Shown: positions 10,706 to 23,084 of the stretch, in pieces
Numbering within the stretch: position 1 is the stretch's first letter
How the letters are laid out: each line of letters opens with the position of its first letter
Assembly (NCBI GenBank): GCA_005406025.1
Contig: BGZK01000497.1
Coordinates: 1-64,000 of the forward strand
DNA from: Eumeta japonica
Lineage: Eukaryota > Arthropoda > Insecta > Lepidoptera > Psychidae
Direction of reading: 5' to 3'
DNA length: 64,000 bases
Position numbers and translations under genes: made by a program
The notes under the pieces: model-generated
Seen by the model: only the letters and a program-made list of their open reading frames with translations
What the model was told of the DNA's origin: nothing
Databases searched by the model: none

Positions 10706-11015
10706 AAGTTATTGGTCATTTCTAAAACAAGCCTTTGCTACAGGTCTTAAGAATTCATGGTGTTCGGTAACTTTTTAAATAACCTCTTGCAGCAAGTCTT
10801 AAAAATTCATAAAGCGGTGGATAAATTTTAAAAATAAACTCCTGCCACATGTCTCAAGAATTCATAGAACAGTCGTTAACTTCGTAAACAAGTTTATGGT
10901 GTAGGTCTTCGAAATCCATGGAGTGGTCAGTAATCTCTTAATTTAGCCCTTGGTGTAAGTTTTAAGATTTCGTGGAAAAGATTATAACTTCTTAAATAAG
11001 TTTATAAGTCTCTAA
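10706..11015. repeat. Degenerate minisatellite, about 53-bp unit, six copies
   Basis: Six successive units share GGTNRGTAACTTNTTAAATA followed about 20 bases later by GTCTTAAGAATTCATGG. The second block recurs at about 10744, 10796, 10851, 10905, 10959 and 11008 (spacings 52, 55, 54, 54, 49). The units differ by roughly a fifth to a third, so the array is old. No coding potential was seen. Confidence 0.75.
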
Positions 11016-12297
11016 GTTATTGTCCGGTTTCTTCCTTGAAATTGGATCAGGTTATTAAATGTGAACTACACTTTTGCCATTTAACTGTGATGAATGTCTA
11101 ATGTTGACGTTAATATTGATTGTATGATTCTATTTCGAAGGTGTTGGGCAGAATCCTGAAAGTTGTATGTAATGTATCGTCTATTTTATTTATGTACTTT
11201 ATTAGTACACAGTCTATTTTATATATGTAATATATTTAGCTCCAATTATTATTTATTTCTCAACTATCACCTATGGGAATCTATCAGTTTTTTCTGTAGG
11301 TTAAGAAAGTAAATTTTTGATAAAAATGTAAATATTTTTTGACTTTTCGATTTTTTCGATTTGAATTTTCGAATTCGATATTCCTTTCGAATAGCTTTAA
11401 ATTTGATAATCTGATAGGAATAAGATAAAAATAAAATGAATAGATTGAGCTAAAGAACTCCAACTTTAAAAAAAAACGTGAAAAAAGGTACTGTAAATTA
11501 AATATATCGTTTTTACAAAATTTTTGACTAGGTTGTTATGCCACAGTTAACTAAAAAAAATTACTTGTTTAACTTAGTTTTCCGCTTTGCAACCAGCGAA
11601 TACTTTGTGCAAAGGTTAACAATGTAGCAGTCGGTAGGCTGTGGTATCGTATTTTGTGTGTCATCCAGACCTAGACAGTATAGACAGAAGTGAAAACTTA
11701 AAAAAAATGTTTTTGGATTTTTAAAATAGTCATAATACAGTGACTTATTGTTAAGTGTCAGTTTAAAAGAATATGGCGGAAGAAGACCTGTCAATAGTAT
11801 AGTTTCCTTTCATATTTATCGGCACTCCGAGTAATATGCTAATGTTACAATCTTACATTATGAAAATTATTTTCAAGATAGTCAAAAAACTGTACATAGA
11901 CAAGAATTATGCAATATACAATGTTTAATGAAGGCTGAGGCGCCTAGTAATAAAGTCTATAGATGTTACACTCGGTATATACAATGTATTTGTATATGTG
12001 TATGCGCATATTTGCACACGCATTGAATACACACACGGGAACGTTGCCATGTCGGTCACGAATGCTTATAAATAACAACCCATTCAAGGTGCTTAAAAAA
12101 GTCTTCACTTCAAAAATACTTTACGGCGTGCACTTTTGTATTATCCAAATTTTCAAATCTATATCGATTGAATAATGTTATACATTTTGTATAAAATTGA
12201 GACTATTTGAATACATACTATTTAAAATAAACAATAAATTTAAATATAAAAACTAACAATTGTACTAAAACAACTATTATTGTACAGTTACTTTAAA
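11016..12297. other. AT-rich DNA without recognised gene
   Basis: No supported feature. Short TTCGATTTTTTCGATTTGAA simple sequence occurs near 11346. Frames at 11561-11794 (minus) and 11963-12175 (plus) have no domain signature. Confidence 0.45.
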
Positions 12298-12562
12298 CAT
12301 TATTGACGTGATAACGTCTTATAAATCGATGAACGCCGGCTGCACGCACGAAAAAGCATGACTCATTGTCGCATTCCACCTGAGCCGAGCGTGCGAGCGA
12401 GAGCGCAGAACGAGCGATCTCTCTTCCACTCCATCAGCCGATGCATCCGAGTAGAAGAAAGTCAGCGGCCGCACACAACCTACATGTGAACTGTTTTGAC
12501 AACTGTTTATAAAGTGAAGTGAAAAGTTAATGTGGTTTCCATTGTTTATTACAACAACAATT
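12298..12562 (-). repeat. Arm 1 of a 222-bp-core inverted repeat pair
   Basis: The core 12311-12532 aligns with the reverse complement of 47881-48102 without a single gap, with about 14 differences in 222 bases. Weaker similarity extends to both sides. The arm contains an AP-1-type TGACTCA, a NotI-type GCGGCCGC and a GAGCGTGCGAGCGAGAGCGC tract. Around half of the differences are C/T or G/A changes at CpG positions, mostly in this copy. It could be a transposon end, a duplicated promoter or a duplicated regulatory element. It is not similar to anything else in the window. Confidence 0.8.
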
Positions 12563-13129
12563 GCGGCAAGTGATAATCATTCAATTCAATTCATAAAAGT
12601 ATGCAATTTTTCATCAATGTTTTCTTATGACGTTATCACTTAAAATTATCGCTCGTAAACCGACTTTACAGATAACCAATTTTTTTTTCATCATCCGTGT
12701 CTCACGTTGACTTTTAATAAAAGTTATTTGAGAAAACATATCGTGTTTTCGAGATTAAAAAACTTGTATAGTATATTATAGTATAAACATAAATTAAAAC
12801 TTGTTGGTATTTTGTGTTTGCTTTTTGGTATTCTAAATATCCCTTTCAATAAATAGCGCCCAGAACGTTGTTTTCGTTTTTTACTTTTAGACTTTTTAGA
12901 TCATTTAGAAAATATAAATTATGCAATCAATACACTTATACCGTAAAATCCTTTTCACCAAAGAGTCTCTCACTGAAGACAACATTCAAAAATTTAATTT
13001 AAATCTATTCAGTGCATTTTCACTTATCTCTTCCTATTTAACAGACGCATCTTTAAATATATATAAAGAAGAAACATTATTTTTTTAGTACATGGCGAAT
13101 GAAATATTCGTCAGAAATTTAAATTGTTG
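12563..13129. other. AT-rich DNA without recognised gene
   Basis: Unique AT-rich sequence, with nothing recognised. Confidence 0.45.
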
Positions 13130-13450
13130 CAGCACGAAAATGGGCCGGCTCGGCTAGAGAGATACCACACTCTCACAGAATACGGACGTGAAATAACAGC
13201 TTCCGCTGTTGTATTTCGTCCAGTAAATAAAAGTCCCTGTGGCCCGTTCCCCCTCTATTAACCCACCCTCCCACTATCAACACATTTAACCCTCCAACAG
13301 TCCACTCTCCATCCATCAGATACATCATTCCTACCCATGAGGCCGACAAACCACTGGTGACTTCTCCAGGGTTACGAGTGTCTCTAGGGTGACCATCTAT
13401 TTCTGGTGTATCGCGTGCTCATTTCTCCGTCAAAAATGCTATAAAAATAT
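13130..13450 (+). repeat. Dispersed SINE-like repeat, copy B (most complete)
   Basis: It shares with the copy at 2840-3140 the blocks CACACTCTCACAGAATACGG (13166), TTCCGCTGTTGTATTTCGTC (13201) and GGGTTACGAGTGTC near 13370. It also has the CCATCTATTTCTGGTG..GCTCATTT tail near 13393-13425. It keeps a central segment (13260-13345) that copy A has lost but which is present in inverted form at 33800-33920 and 59050-59120. Confidence 0.7.
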
Positions 13451-16119
13451 CTATACGAACAATTTTTTTATAAAAATTGCTTTTTAGACAAAACACTATT
13501 TTTCCCCCCAAAGACGCTAAATTTACATTAAAATATTATATAATTAGTTATTTTAGGTTTTTTTTTATATTAAACTATAAAGTAAAAGCTGTAAAACTTA
13601 ATACGCAATAAGAGTAATAGCATCTCACAAAATTAGTTTTAAGTGCAAATGCACTTTACTTAATTAAATCAAGAAGCGTGATGTAGCGCTTTGACGCGCC
13701 CCAACCGCCCTGGCGCCAACTGCGAAGATTGACTGCATGAAATATTACTGCGAAAAATGTTTAGCTAGTCTGTAATGCCCTTGTCTATAACTTAAGGGGT
13801 CGTTAAACGATTTAATTTTAGGGTTTTAATACCATTTAATACGGGTCTTTTGCTGTAGTATATAATTTTTTACTACATTTTTTACCTTGTTTATATGAAA
13901 GTTAAATGTAAAATCATGAATGACGTAATTTTACATAGTTACGATTCTGTAACTTTATTTGTATGACATAAGATTTTTAGGGATTTTTTTAGAGTGCTTT
14001 AGTAGATTTTACCATCATGTGAATGGTAAATCATTTCATGTTGGCAGTTAATAATTAAAACGCGTTCTTAATATTTTACCACATTACGTAATATTTTACC
14101 ACATTTGACTATTTATTTTTAGTGCAATATTAATAATTCATATATTTTGCTTACTACTTAATTCTAGGACTTGAAATCGCTTAACTTGTCTACAAATTAT
14201 AAGGTAAGGTGTTACTTAGCTAAAGTAGAATATAAAGAGTAATTGAGCTAAGCTAAACTAAGTAATTAAGCTTATTCTACACTAACAATGAGTGATACTG
14301 AAATAATTTACTTTGAAAGAGACAAGCGCATCAGACTTACCTATTCTGAAAAATAAATTAACGATAACTGGAAATTATTGAAAATAATCTGAACCGTTTT
14401 AAAACCAACAATATAAATTTTAAGTAAGTATATCAATCATTTGAAAAAGTACAGATTTGTGACCCGTTTTCATACGAATTTATTCTACCTTTCATTTTGA
14501 AAGTTCTCCTTTATATTTTGCAATATTATGCGCTAATGTACAGAAAATACGTAATATCCAAGTCCTTTAATCTAGAATATAAATATTGTTAAAGTTTGTT
14601 ATTAGGCATAGTCAAAATCTGGCATGTTACATACCGACAGATCTACTCTTTAATAATTTTGCTTTTTAAATTGCAATTAAATAGTTTACTACGAGAAAAA
14701 TATTTTTCTCAAAGGATTGCTTTGCCCAAGTTTCAATTTAAATAAAAATAAAGTATTGTTTTCTCGCATTGTTATAAAAGTAAAAAATAAATAAAACGGA
14801 AAAAAACTTTGATAGATTATGTATAACAAGTTATGTTTTGCAAAAAAGGCTACCTAATCACTACGTAAAATAATAGTTTATTATTTTCCTTGTGAACTGA
14901 AACAAAATAAATAGTATTTATTTGCTGTATTTTGATGTTTTAGTTAGGTCAGATAGATATATGTTGTATATTTTATGTATACAATGTATACAATAATGTA
15001 TACAATGTATGTTTATAAGTCCACAATTTCGGTAACATCAAGAAAAATCTGCACTGAATATGCATATATTAAAAGAGTTATATAAATGTCGCAAGTTATA
15101 AAATATTATTATTGTCATGGCTTTCTCAATAAAGAAATAAAATCGATAATGTCTGTTTGGAATCCCTCAATGTAACAGTTTTGTGTTAAAGTAATATTGC
15201 AGCTGACGTGATGCAAATTGCAATCAGCTTGAGTGACTGCACTCTACGAGTTCCTGTAAAATTAACAGAGAGTCGACATGTTCGCGGCTTGTGTGTAAAA
15301 CCGATTTTGGACAACAGCAAACATTGTTGTACATTCTTCAATTATTAACGTGACGTACAAAAATACAGCGATCACTTAATTTCTGTCATGGTATTTTGTT
15401 TTATGAAATGTTTTCTCTCGAAATAAAACAAATAAAAAAATGATATTGAATTGCGTGACATCGCAGTTTAATGTCAATCAAAACGCTCGTGAAAGTTATT
15501 TTATGTATACGTATTGAGACAACTAAAAAAATTTAAATGTGTTTGTCTTTTAGACGTTTTCATTTTCGATTCCCGTGTTTTTTTTTTCTGTTCGTAAATC
15601 TAGTACTAATATTGTTACTGTCAATTTTTCGCCTGCCTGTCCAAAACAATTGAACCCAATTTTTGAACAATAGCTGTCTAAAAAAAAAGAAAACTACATT
15701 TTAAAATAGACAAGTAGCCTGTTCCCTAGGGAAATTGATTGTCAGGGGTAATCTGAGGAAGTGTTAAATCAATATTAAACATCTCTTCTTTGTTTCATAA
15801 AGAGTACTTTACTGTTACACTTAGAGTACTATTTAATTAAAGCAAAAATAAATTCCTATTCCCACGGGAAAACGTTCCCTTAAAAGTAATTATATACTAA
15901 AATATAGAAGGTTAAAAAATGAATACGTCATTTATTACTTCATTATTTAACGGCAATAGCGATTTCAGCGCGAGTTTGAATATTAGTCTAAAAATTAAAA
16001 GAGAATGAACTCACAAAATATAAAGTGTATTTTTTTAATAATAATTTATTAGCATTCGTGCACAGCTTTGTCAGTGTGAACATCGAACGAGTTCCTCAAT
16101 TTTTAAAGCGACAACTTTC
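13451..16119. other. AT-rich DNA, one mixed-composition patch
   Basis: Mostly AT-rich unique sequence, with a TATACAATGTATACAATAAT microsatellite-like run at about 14977-15010. The patch at 15125-15400 is less AT-rich and carries close-set motifs (GCAGCTGACGTGATGCAAAT near 15199, GTGACGTACAA near 15350) that would suit a regulatory element. No gene was recognised. Confidence 0.4.
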
Positions 16120-16290
16120 AAAGTACAACCAAGATTGGTACCGGAACAGGGGTAAAGTGTTGAGAGTTGGAACGGGGACGGAATTGAAAAATTGACCTGG
16201 ATCAAAATCGAAAATGGGACCGTAATTGAAACTGACAGCGAGGTCAAAATCAATGATGAAATTAAAATTGACATGGAAAGCAGGATCAGA
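16120..16290 (+). repeat. Degenerate hexamer repeat, locus 3
   Basis: A purine-rich drift around GGNACNGGNAAYN: GGTACCGGAACAGGGG near 16137, GGAACGGGGACGGAATTG near 16169, then GAAATTAAAATTGACATGG. A 67-codon frame across the other strand (16071-16274) reflects the six-base periodicity, not a gene. Confidence 0.55.
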
Positions 16291-16869
16291 ATTTTTACGT
16301 CAGGAATAACTTATCGATAAAATGCGAAAGCATTCCGTGTATATTGGGGAAGCCACATTAAAAAGTTATTTCACAATTAATCTAATTTCATAATACAACA
16401 CATGATTAAATTTGAGAATAAGTATAGTACTATATCTGTATAAGTTTGTACAAAGGTTATGATATGCTTTTTAAATCAATTGCATAGTATAAAATATTTA
16501 TATGGATACATTTATCTCTATTGACAAAAGCTTTTTAAATAGGATTAATAATTTTTTAGGCAGAAATTGTATAATAACAATTTATATGTTTTTATTTGTA
16601 GAAATATAAATACCTGGATTTTGGAACAATGTAACTCCACGACCTGAGATATTCTATTGATAATGCAATAATAGCATATACTTATGCGTTAATACAATGC
16701 AGGCAACTTGGGTATGTAGACACAAGGCTCAGTTGTATAAAATAATACTTATAAATGTACAAACTTTTGCGGTTATCCGCCCGTTCTTATGGTCGCTATG
16801 TATTTTGAAAGTAGACATAAAAAAATCTGTAAAACTTTGCAGACCATCCCTAAAACTTATTAATGTGTT

Positions 16870-17280
16870 TTTAAGCTAGTCGAGTTCAAAAATATAGTTA
16901 TCTCAAAGCTTTTCAAGTTCAAGAATACGAATAACTTGACCTTATAGGTATGGTCTACACGGTTAATTAAAAGTCTATAATAAAAAAATATATGCCCAGT
17001 AATAAGTTTAGCAATGAGTATAAGCTCAAAAGATCGATTTTGTGCTTTTTCAAGTTTTTCTATCTCAAAAATATAATCTTAACACGTTTTCAGTTCTTCG
17101 AGTTCAAACATCTAGATTTATTTAAATAAAAAGGTATTTATATTAATTTTTAAATTAAAATATCTATCGAATACGTCATTCTATTTTGATTGCTTTGCTG
17201 CATGCAATGCAATTTTTTAAGAAAAGAAAGTGCACTGCAAGAGACATCAATTCACCAAGAATTTCAGAAGTTATTTTCAA
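16870..17280 (+). repeat. Dispersed unclassified repeat, copy 1
   Basis: It aligns by eye with 27195-27650 in the same orientation. Shared blocks include AACTTGACCTTATAGG (about 16932), AGCTCAAAAGATC (about 17025), CTTCGAGTTCAAACATCTAG (about 17096) and TTTTGATTGCTTTGCTGCAT (about 17184). A partial third copy lies at about 40985-41105. The class is not recognised, and no terminal structure or coding was seen. Confidence 0.6.
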
Positions 17281-17529
17281 AAAATACCTTCTTGCGAAAT
17301 TTTCGTTAACAACATCTCTCGAACGAGCCTACCGATTATAATACAGTTTGCAGTGATCGAGGTTTCTTTCTAAGCAAAACACCTAGTTAAACATTGGAAT
17401 TGATAGTTTAAGAAATATTATAAAAAACGCTTCTTAAAAGTTTTTCTCCAACAATATCTTTCGAACATATCAACCGACTTTTATGAAATTCATGGCAATT
17501 TATGCATCAGTTTATAGAAAAGAGTTAAT

Positions 17530-18512
17530 TAGATTTTGGTATCTGGTAACATGAGTGAATCTAACGTAGAAATTCGATACATTTGGAAGTTATATTACAA
17601 ATAAGAGAAAAATGCGACATAATGCTTGAAAAAAATTTGTGATGTTTATTAACCAAATGCAGTGTCGGTAACAGTAGCACAAAGCTAGTTAGAACCGTTT
17701 CCAGTCTTGTAATTCTGATGTCAAAGATGAACCTGGCTCTGGTCGATCTTTTACGGATAAAGTCGATGCCATTTAGGAAAAAGTACAGCAATATCGGTAT
17801 TTTAGATCTTACGATAAAGCTGAAGAGCTGATGATTGACCAGAAAACAGTTTTCACCCATTTGAAAATAGCTGGATATACAAAAAGCACGATACTTGGGT
17901 CCCATATGAGCTCAGTGAAAGAAATCTAATGAATTGTCTATTTATTTGCGATTATTTATCGAAACGTAATGAACGCGAACCATATTTGAAATGATTTGTC
18001 ATTGGTGATGAACAAAATGGATTTCCTATGATAAGAAAGTGTGAAAAAATCATAGTCTAAAGGCAAGCAAGCATAGACTATAGCGAAATCCGTATTAACT
18101 CGCAATAAGTTGATGCTATGTGTATGGTGGAATTAGAAAGGCGTTATTCATTATGAGCTATTACCGCCGGGCAAAACCATCAGTTCAGATCTTTACTGCC
18201 AGCAGCTCATGAGACTCGAACAAGAATTAGAGAAAAAGCGGCCGAAATTAATCAACAGCAAGGGTGTTGTTTTTTACCACGATAATGCCAGACCACACAC
18301 ATCCTTAATCACTCAGCAAATAGTGATGAGAGTTTGGTTGGTAAGTGTTAATGCATCCACCATATATCTCTGGCTTTACACCCTCATATTTTTGCCTGTT
18401 CCGGACCGTTCAGAATTCATGAGGTACTTAGGTTAACAATACATATAAAATGTGATGGTAAATTGTAATGAATTTATGTATATAATACGAAAAAACTTTT
18501 CCCCTGACCTTA
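17530..18512 (+). mobile_element. mariner element remnant (copy 2)
   Basis: The right terminal repeat AAAAACTTTTCCCCTGACCT (18491-18510), followed by TA, is the inverted counterpart of the left end of the first mariner at 722. The left terminal repeat was not found: the sequence upstream of about 17530 does not match the other copy. The element is 5'-truncated and unable to move. Confidence 0.8.
17551..18440 (+). pseudogene. mariner (DD34D) transposase pseudogene
   Basis: It begins MSESNVEIRYIWKLYY and follows the frame of the first copy with many stops and shifts. It retains the DTWVPYELSERNLMN block (about 17890-17930), a degraded first catalytic segment (VIGDEQNGF where GDEKW is expected, about 18000) and YHDNARPHTSL (about 18275-18307). 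The second catalytic Asp is the GAT at about 18281. The third Asp and the HPPYSPDL region typical of the family have been lost. It complements the first copy in keeping the part that copy lacks. Confidence 0.8.
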
Positions 18513-19309
18513 TATGACAAATACTTGCAGTTGGACACGTCAAATTCATATTTCTTTGCTGTAACTCTTTCTCTGTGTCTCCATCACATCATTTATATAA
18601 CATCATTTTGTTTACATCTTTTTAGTCCACTTTTGAGCATTCGGATTTTTAATTTTTAAAATTACAATATTAGTTCACACATGTTATTAAACTAGCAGAC
18701 TAAATAAACCTAGCAAAGTATTTCTAAGCTTGTTGCTTACTTAAAATGGAAAGAGGATCATATTTATGAATTTCAGAATTTAAACTAGGTTGTTGTATAA
18801 AATACTTGTTTTTGTCACTAATAAAGTAATATTTGTTTTTTTTTTAAGGCATTTTATATTTTTTTATTACAAAACATTTTTTTGATTTCTATGCTTTCCT
18901 CAAATTAGAGGACAAAAAGCATCACTCATACTATTGTTTTCGTAGACTAAAATTAAGGAATATATTAAAATTCAAAACGTAAATACGCATATGACGCGGA
19001 AACTGTGAAAAGAAAGGACCTTTTATTAAATATTCTCGCCTCGCCTAACTAATGCCCGCCAGATGGCGCAGTTTCTGAGTGTTACTGTGAGCAAATTCAC
19101 TCTACATTGCATTTTACTATTTCTATATTTTTTCCTATTTTTTATATTCTTCCTCGTCTGACGTATTGCAGAAAATATTTTTTAGTCATAGTTCTGTTTT
19201 ATGCGATCCGTAATTTTTTCGGAATGTTTAAATATTGAAGTGTATGTATGTAAAATTGGTTGAAAGCACAATTTATAGGTTGTTTATCAATGTCCGTCAC
19301 TTTAAAGTA
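18513..19309. other. AT-rich DNA without recognised gene
   Basis: Unique AT-rich sequence. The short GCC-containing patch near 19035-19075 (CCTCGCCTAACTAATGCCCG) does not extend to an island. Confidence 0.45.
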
Positions 19310-19690
19310 CGTTTTTAACCGACTTCAAAAAAATGGCAAATCTACGTTCGTCTGTATGTATTTTTCTGTACATTCACAAGTAATTTCGTAGTTTGCGAAG
19401 CGGGTTGGAGAATTCTTTATTTTCTTTGATAGGGTTATTTATACTCTTGAGGTGGTACGTCAGTCAGAATCTGATGTTGGGGTCGCAGGGAAATCGAGGA
19501 ATAACCTGAAATATTACAGGCACGTGTAATGTATTGAGATCCTTTTTAAGTTACTCAGGTATTTACGTCTGCGAGTCACCATCCCATGCTGTTGAGTTGG
19601 TGATAGAAATTACAGTACTCCTTAACAGTTAGCAGTTTGGGGTTGATGTTGTGATTTATCATCAGAAACTACTCTTCAATGGCTATTAGT
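19310..19690 (+). repeat. Fragment resembling the abundant 'AACCGACTTCAAAAAA' lepidopteran repeat
   Basis: TTTAACCGACTTCAAAAAAA near 19315 is the signature opening of a family I remember as widespread in Lepidoptera. The remainder (GGTTGGAGAATTCTTTATTT, GGTGGTACGTCAGTCAGAAT) is consistent with a diverged body of that element. A second trace of the signature occurs at about 62680. The assignment is from memory. Confidence 0.45.
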
Positions 19691-20247
19691 AAAAACTAGT
19701 TTACATGTAATTTAAATTACTTATTAATCTACCTTTATATTTTCATTAATTTGTGTATGTGATAATGTAAGAAGGCTCGCACAGTCAATACATAATAGTA
19801 TATTGGTATAGTCCACGTGAAAAGTACCTAAATGAATTATAAAGTTGTAATTACTCACTAAAAACATTTGAAATACTTTTATAAAAATAAAAAAAAAAAC
19901 TGCCTTCAAAAATCTAATTAAACAATTGCTTTAAGAGTCGGACAAAAGAAAATATAATAATATATGTAAACATAAATATGGATCGTGAAGTATTGAATCA
20001 AAAAACATAGCTTTTTTTAAGAAGACAAAACTACTTGCCTGCGTGCTTGATCTATCTTTAGCTGCAACTGACTCCAAAAACAACTTATTTAAATAAATTT
20101 TTAAAGGCTTTTTTTAATAAAGTTTACTTCATTATATCCGTTTATAGGATTGGTAATACTGTCTTTATTTCGTGACTAGAAAAGAAATGAAAGAGAAGCG
20201 TATCGTTACATTCATATGAATGGATAGGAAACAGAATTGTAATAGGC

Positions 20248-20264
20248 ATGTGTATAAGAGACAG
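20248..20264 (+). other. 17-base exact match to the Tn5/Nextera mosaic end (likely assembly artefact)
   Basis: ATGTGTATAAGAGACAG is identical to the last 17 bases of the 19-base Tn5 hyperactive mosaic end used in transposase-based sequencing libraries. The two preceding bases (GC instead of AG) differ. By chance a 17-mer is not expected in a 64-kb window. There is no other Tn5 sequence on either side. The simplest reading is residual library adapter in the assembly, possibly at a false join. Confidence 0.75.
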
Positions 20265-21140
20265 CTGGAATTTTGCGTCTAAGTTAAAAAAGATTTAGTG
20301 GTACATAAAAGTTTAGTTAGCTATACAAAACGGAGTACAATACAAAATATTGGAATACAAAAAAAAAATTGCATGTAGTTGTCGGACCTTGTATGGTTAT
20401 AGTCCAGTAGTTATGGTAAACAAAAGCTTATCTAAAGACTGTTTAAAGGAAAGAAAGGAATTAATACAAAAAAAAACCTTTCCCAGTAATCTTATAAGTA
20501 GTCTTTCTTGTCCCAAATTTCGCAGGAATGAAGAGTAATAAAGGTATAAGGTTAAATAGGTATCTAAATTGGCACACGATCCATTAAAATATGATTAAAA
20601 GAGAGTGATAATAACAGAAGATTGTTATTTAGTTAGGTTTAATATTGTCGTGTAAATAATTTGAACAAAAATCAATGAATGAGAATGTTCGAAGCAGAGA
20701 AAGAGAAAAAAATACTAAATTGTATTTTATAACAAAGCATCCTTTTTTGCAATTAACAATAAAAAAAATTAATACATTTTGATTTATAGGATCGTTCTAA
20801 TACTTTAAATAGATTATATGTTGTAAAATATATTGACATTGTTGCAGACTGGTGTTCAAAATTTACGAAATTGAAATAGATTTGTAACACTTTTTTTTTA
20901 GTTACAATTGTAATTCTGTGATATAAACACCACACCAGCTTGAGATATACATTATTTATTGCATTATAATTACGCTTAAAAGTAAACCAACAGCATTTTT
21001 TTCATTAGATATTTGCATAACTTACCGATTGAAAGTAGACAATGCTGTTGGAATGTCTCGCACGTTTTGTATATGGGTCGCGTAGCCTCTATTTTGTCTA
21101 TTAAATAGCTCAGTTTTCTTAAACGCCAACATATGTTACG
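20265..21140. other. AT-rich DNA without recognised gene
   Basis: No gene recognised. CCAACAGCAT (20988) and ATGCTGTTGG (21043) are 10-base inverted repeats about 45 bases apart, with no further symmetry. Confidence 0.4.
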
Positions 21141-21144
21141 ACTA

Positions 21145-21205
21145 TACCCTAGAAGCTCAGAACGAGGTCGGTTTTGAGGTCGGGTCGTGGATGATTAAAG
21201 GTATT
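21145..21205 (+). repeat. Degenerate hexamer repeat, short locus
   Basis: CAGAACGAGGTCGGTTTTGA and GGTCGGGTCGTGGATGAT follow the same six-base drift as the larger loci at 7.4, 16.1, 36.5, 52.3 and 62.4 kb. The locus is short, so confidence is limited. Confidence 0.35.
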
Positions 21206-22890
21206 GTATTGATAAACACATATTTTATGTACGATGGATATTATCATGCTTCTTTTAGTAAATATTCGCAATCTTCCCTTATAAAACAGTTTTGCCAAAT
21301 AAATAATAGACATTGGAGTAACCGTCTCTAAGAAAACTAGTTTAGACCATCTATGTAGAAATGTCGTACTGACAGCCTTAGAACGACTGACGCGTAGTCC
21401 TGATCGTACCCGTGCTTGCAGTCTTCCTGGACATTTATTAGAATTGTGGTTATATTATTTATAAGTATATTTTTAATGATATATTTTTGTAATAGTTACT
21501 TGACAGAGATTTAAAAAGAAGATAATGAATATTTGCAAAAAAATACACCACAAAATCCACTTGTATACGCATGTCTTACAAAAGTATGCGTTTTTACCTG
21601 GAAAATCACCATTAAAAAAAATGTTTTATTCTAAACTACTGTTGTTTTATGAATCGAACTTTATAATACTATCCTGTAGAGTTTTGATTTAACTGAATTG
21701 TTATTACGCTGCTAGATGTGGTACCGAGGTACCAGTTGATTTAATGTAATATTCTCAACAATAAATGTCACTAAATGACATAAATATACGAATGGCACTA
21801 CGTAACATCTGTATAATGTGAGAGTAAGTAGCAGGTAAACTTTGCATATAATGTATTGAATATATATTAAGTATCTAAATATTTATCGTTGCAAATGAAT
21901 ATAAACAACTGTTTCCGGAGGAAGTTATCATATTCCCACGGCAATTCTCAAGAGATGCCAAGCAAAGCTCATTTTCCTTGGTCTGTACAAGTAAGGTGAG
22001 ATTTTGGAAATGGATGCGATGATGTGCTGTCAGTGTGCATTTGGCTGTATTCCTAATTTTTATTAATACGGTTTGCTCTCTTAATTTTTGCAATGCCAGA
22101 AGATTTTTTAGTAAAGATTGACGTAAATAAAGTACTTTTGCAGAATGAGTGCGATCCATAGTTATGCAATGCAGTAAAGACCCCATGTACAAAATTCACT
22201 TTGGTGGCATGAGTGGTGGTTTTCTTAACAATAAGCTTTGGTCTAGGTTGAATGATTGAGGTGTGGAAAGATATGTACGTATGGACAAGAATTACATAAC
22301 GGTGTAAAGAATTTTTGAAAAAGTTTGTATTAGCGCTTTATTTATCCAACACAAGAACAACACAACGATTCTATTAATTAAACATTTCTCATATTACTAT
22401 TTGATGCCATATAAATCAAAAAGCTTTTTATTTACATTTAACGATGTAGTATGAAATTGATGTAATGACGCGATCTCCATAAATGACGTTATTTCTTCAT
22501 TATTCCTCAGCATCCTTTACACATTCAACAAGGACGAAATTTTTGCCTTTATGGATTGTCTGTGGCTCGAACGGTCCTTATGTATGGTCGATGATCCTTA
22601 GTAAAAGAATAATTTTTGTTATGCTTTGACATTACTTAATGTTCATCGAGTTTTGAACTATCTTGTGATAGATTAATGTCTAAATTCAAACAAATAGAAC
22701 ACCTGTTTTCTACAAGCTCAGATTTTTTTTGATATCAATAATATTTTTTTTAATCACAATGTCCCATTTGTATTTGTAGTAAAATGTCTTAAACAGCCCC
22801 CTTCACTTCGTATATTATATTTTGTGGCGCTGCAATCGTGCACGGAGCGGATAGTAGTTTTATTTGGACGTCTCCTAAATTCCATTGAAG
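21206..22890. other. AT-rich DNA without recognised gene
   Basis: No supported gene. A 105-codon minus-strand frame (21875-22192) has no recognisable domain and no splice or promoter context. Confidence 0.4.
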
Positions 22891-22984
22891 TATCTCTATA
22901 TTTAATTATTATATTATATTTGAAATTATATACAATTTATCTCTATATTTAATTATTATATTTGAAATTAAACACAATTTATAT
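22891..22984. repeat. Tandem duplication, 47-bp unit
   Basis: TATCTCTATATTTAATTATT occurs at 22891 and again at 22938. Both are followed by ATAT..TTTGAAATTA.A.ACAATTTA. Two copies, AT-rich, no function implied. Confidence 0.7.
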
Positions 22985-23084
22985 TTACATTTCATATATT
23001 TAATATGGAGTATATTTATATTTACAAGAAAAAATGTAATTATTATAACAAAAGAAATATACATATAACTTATGCTTCTAACCG

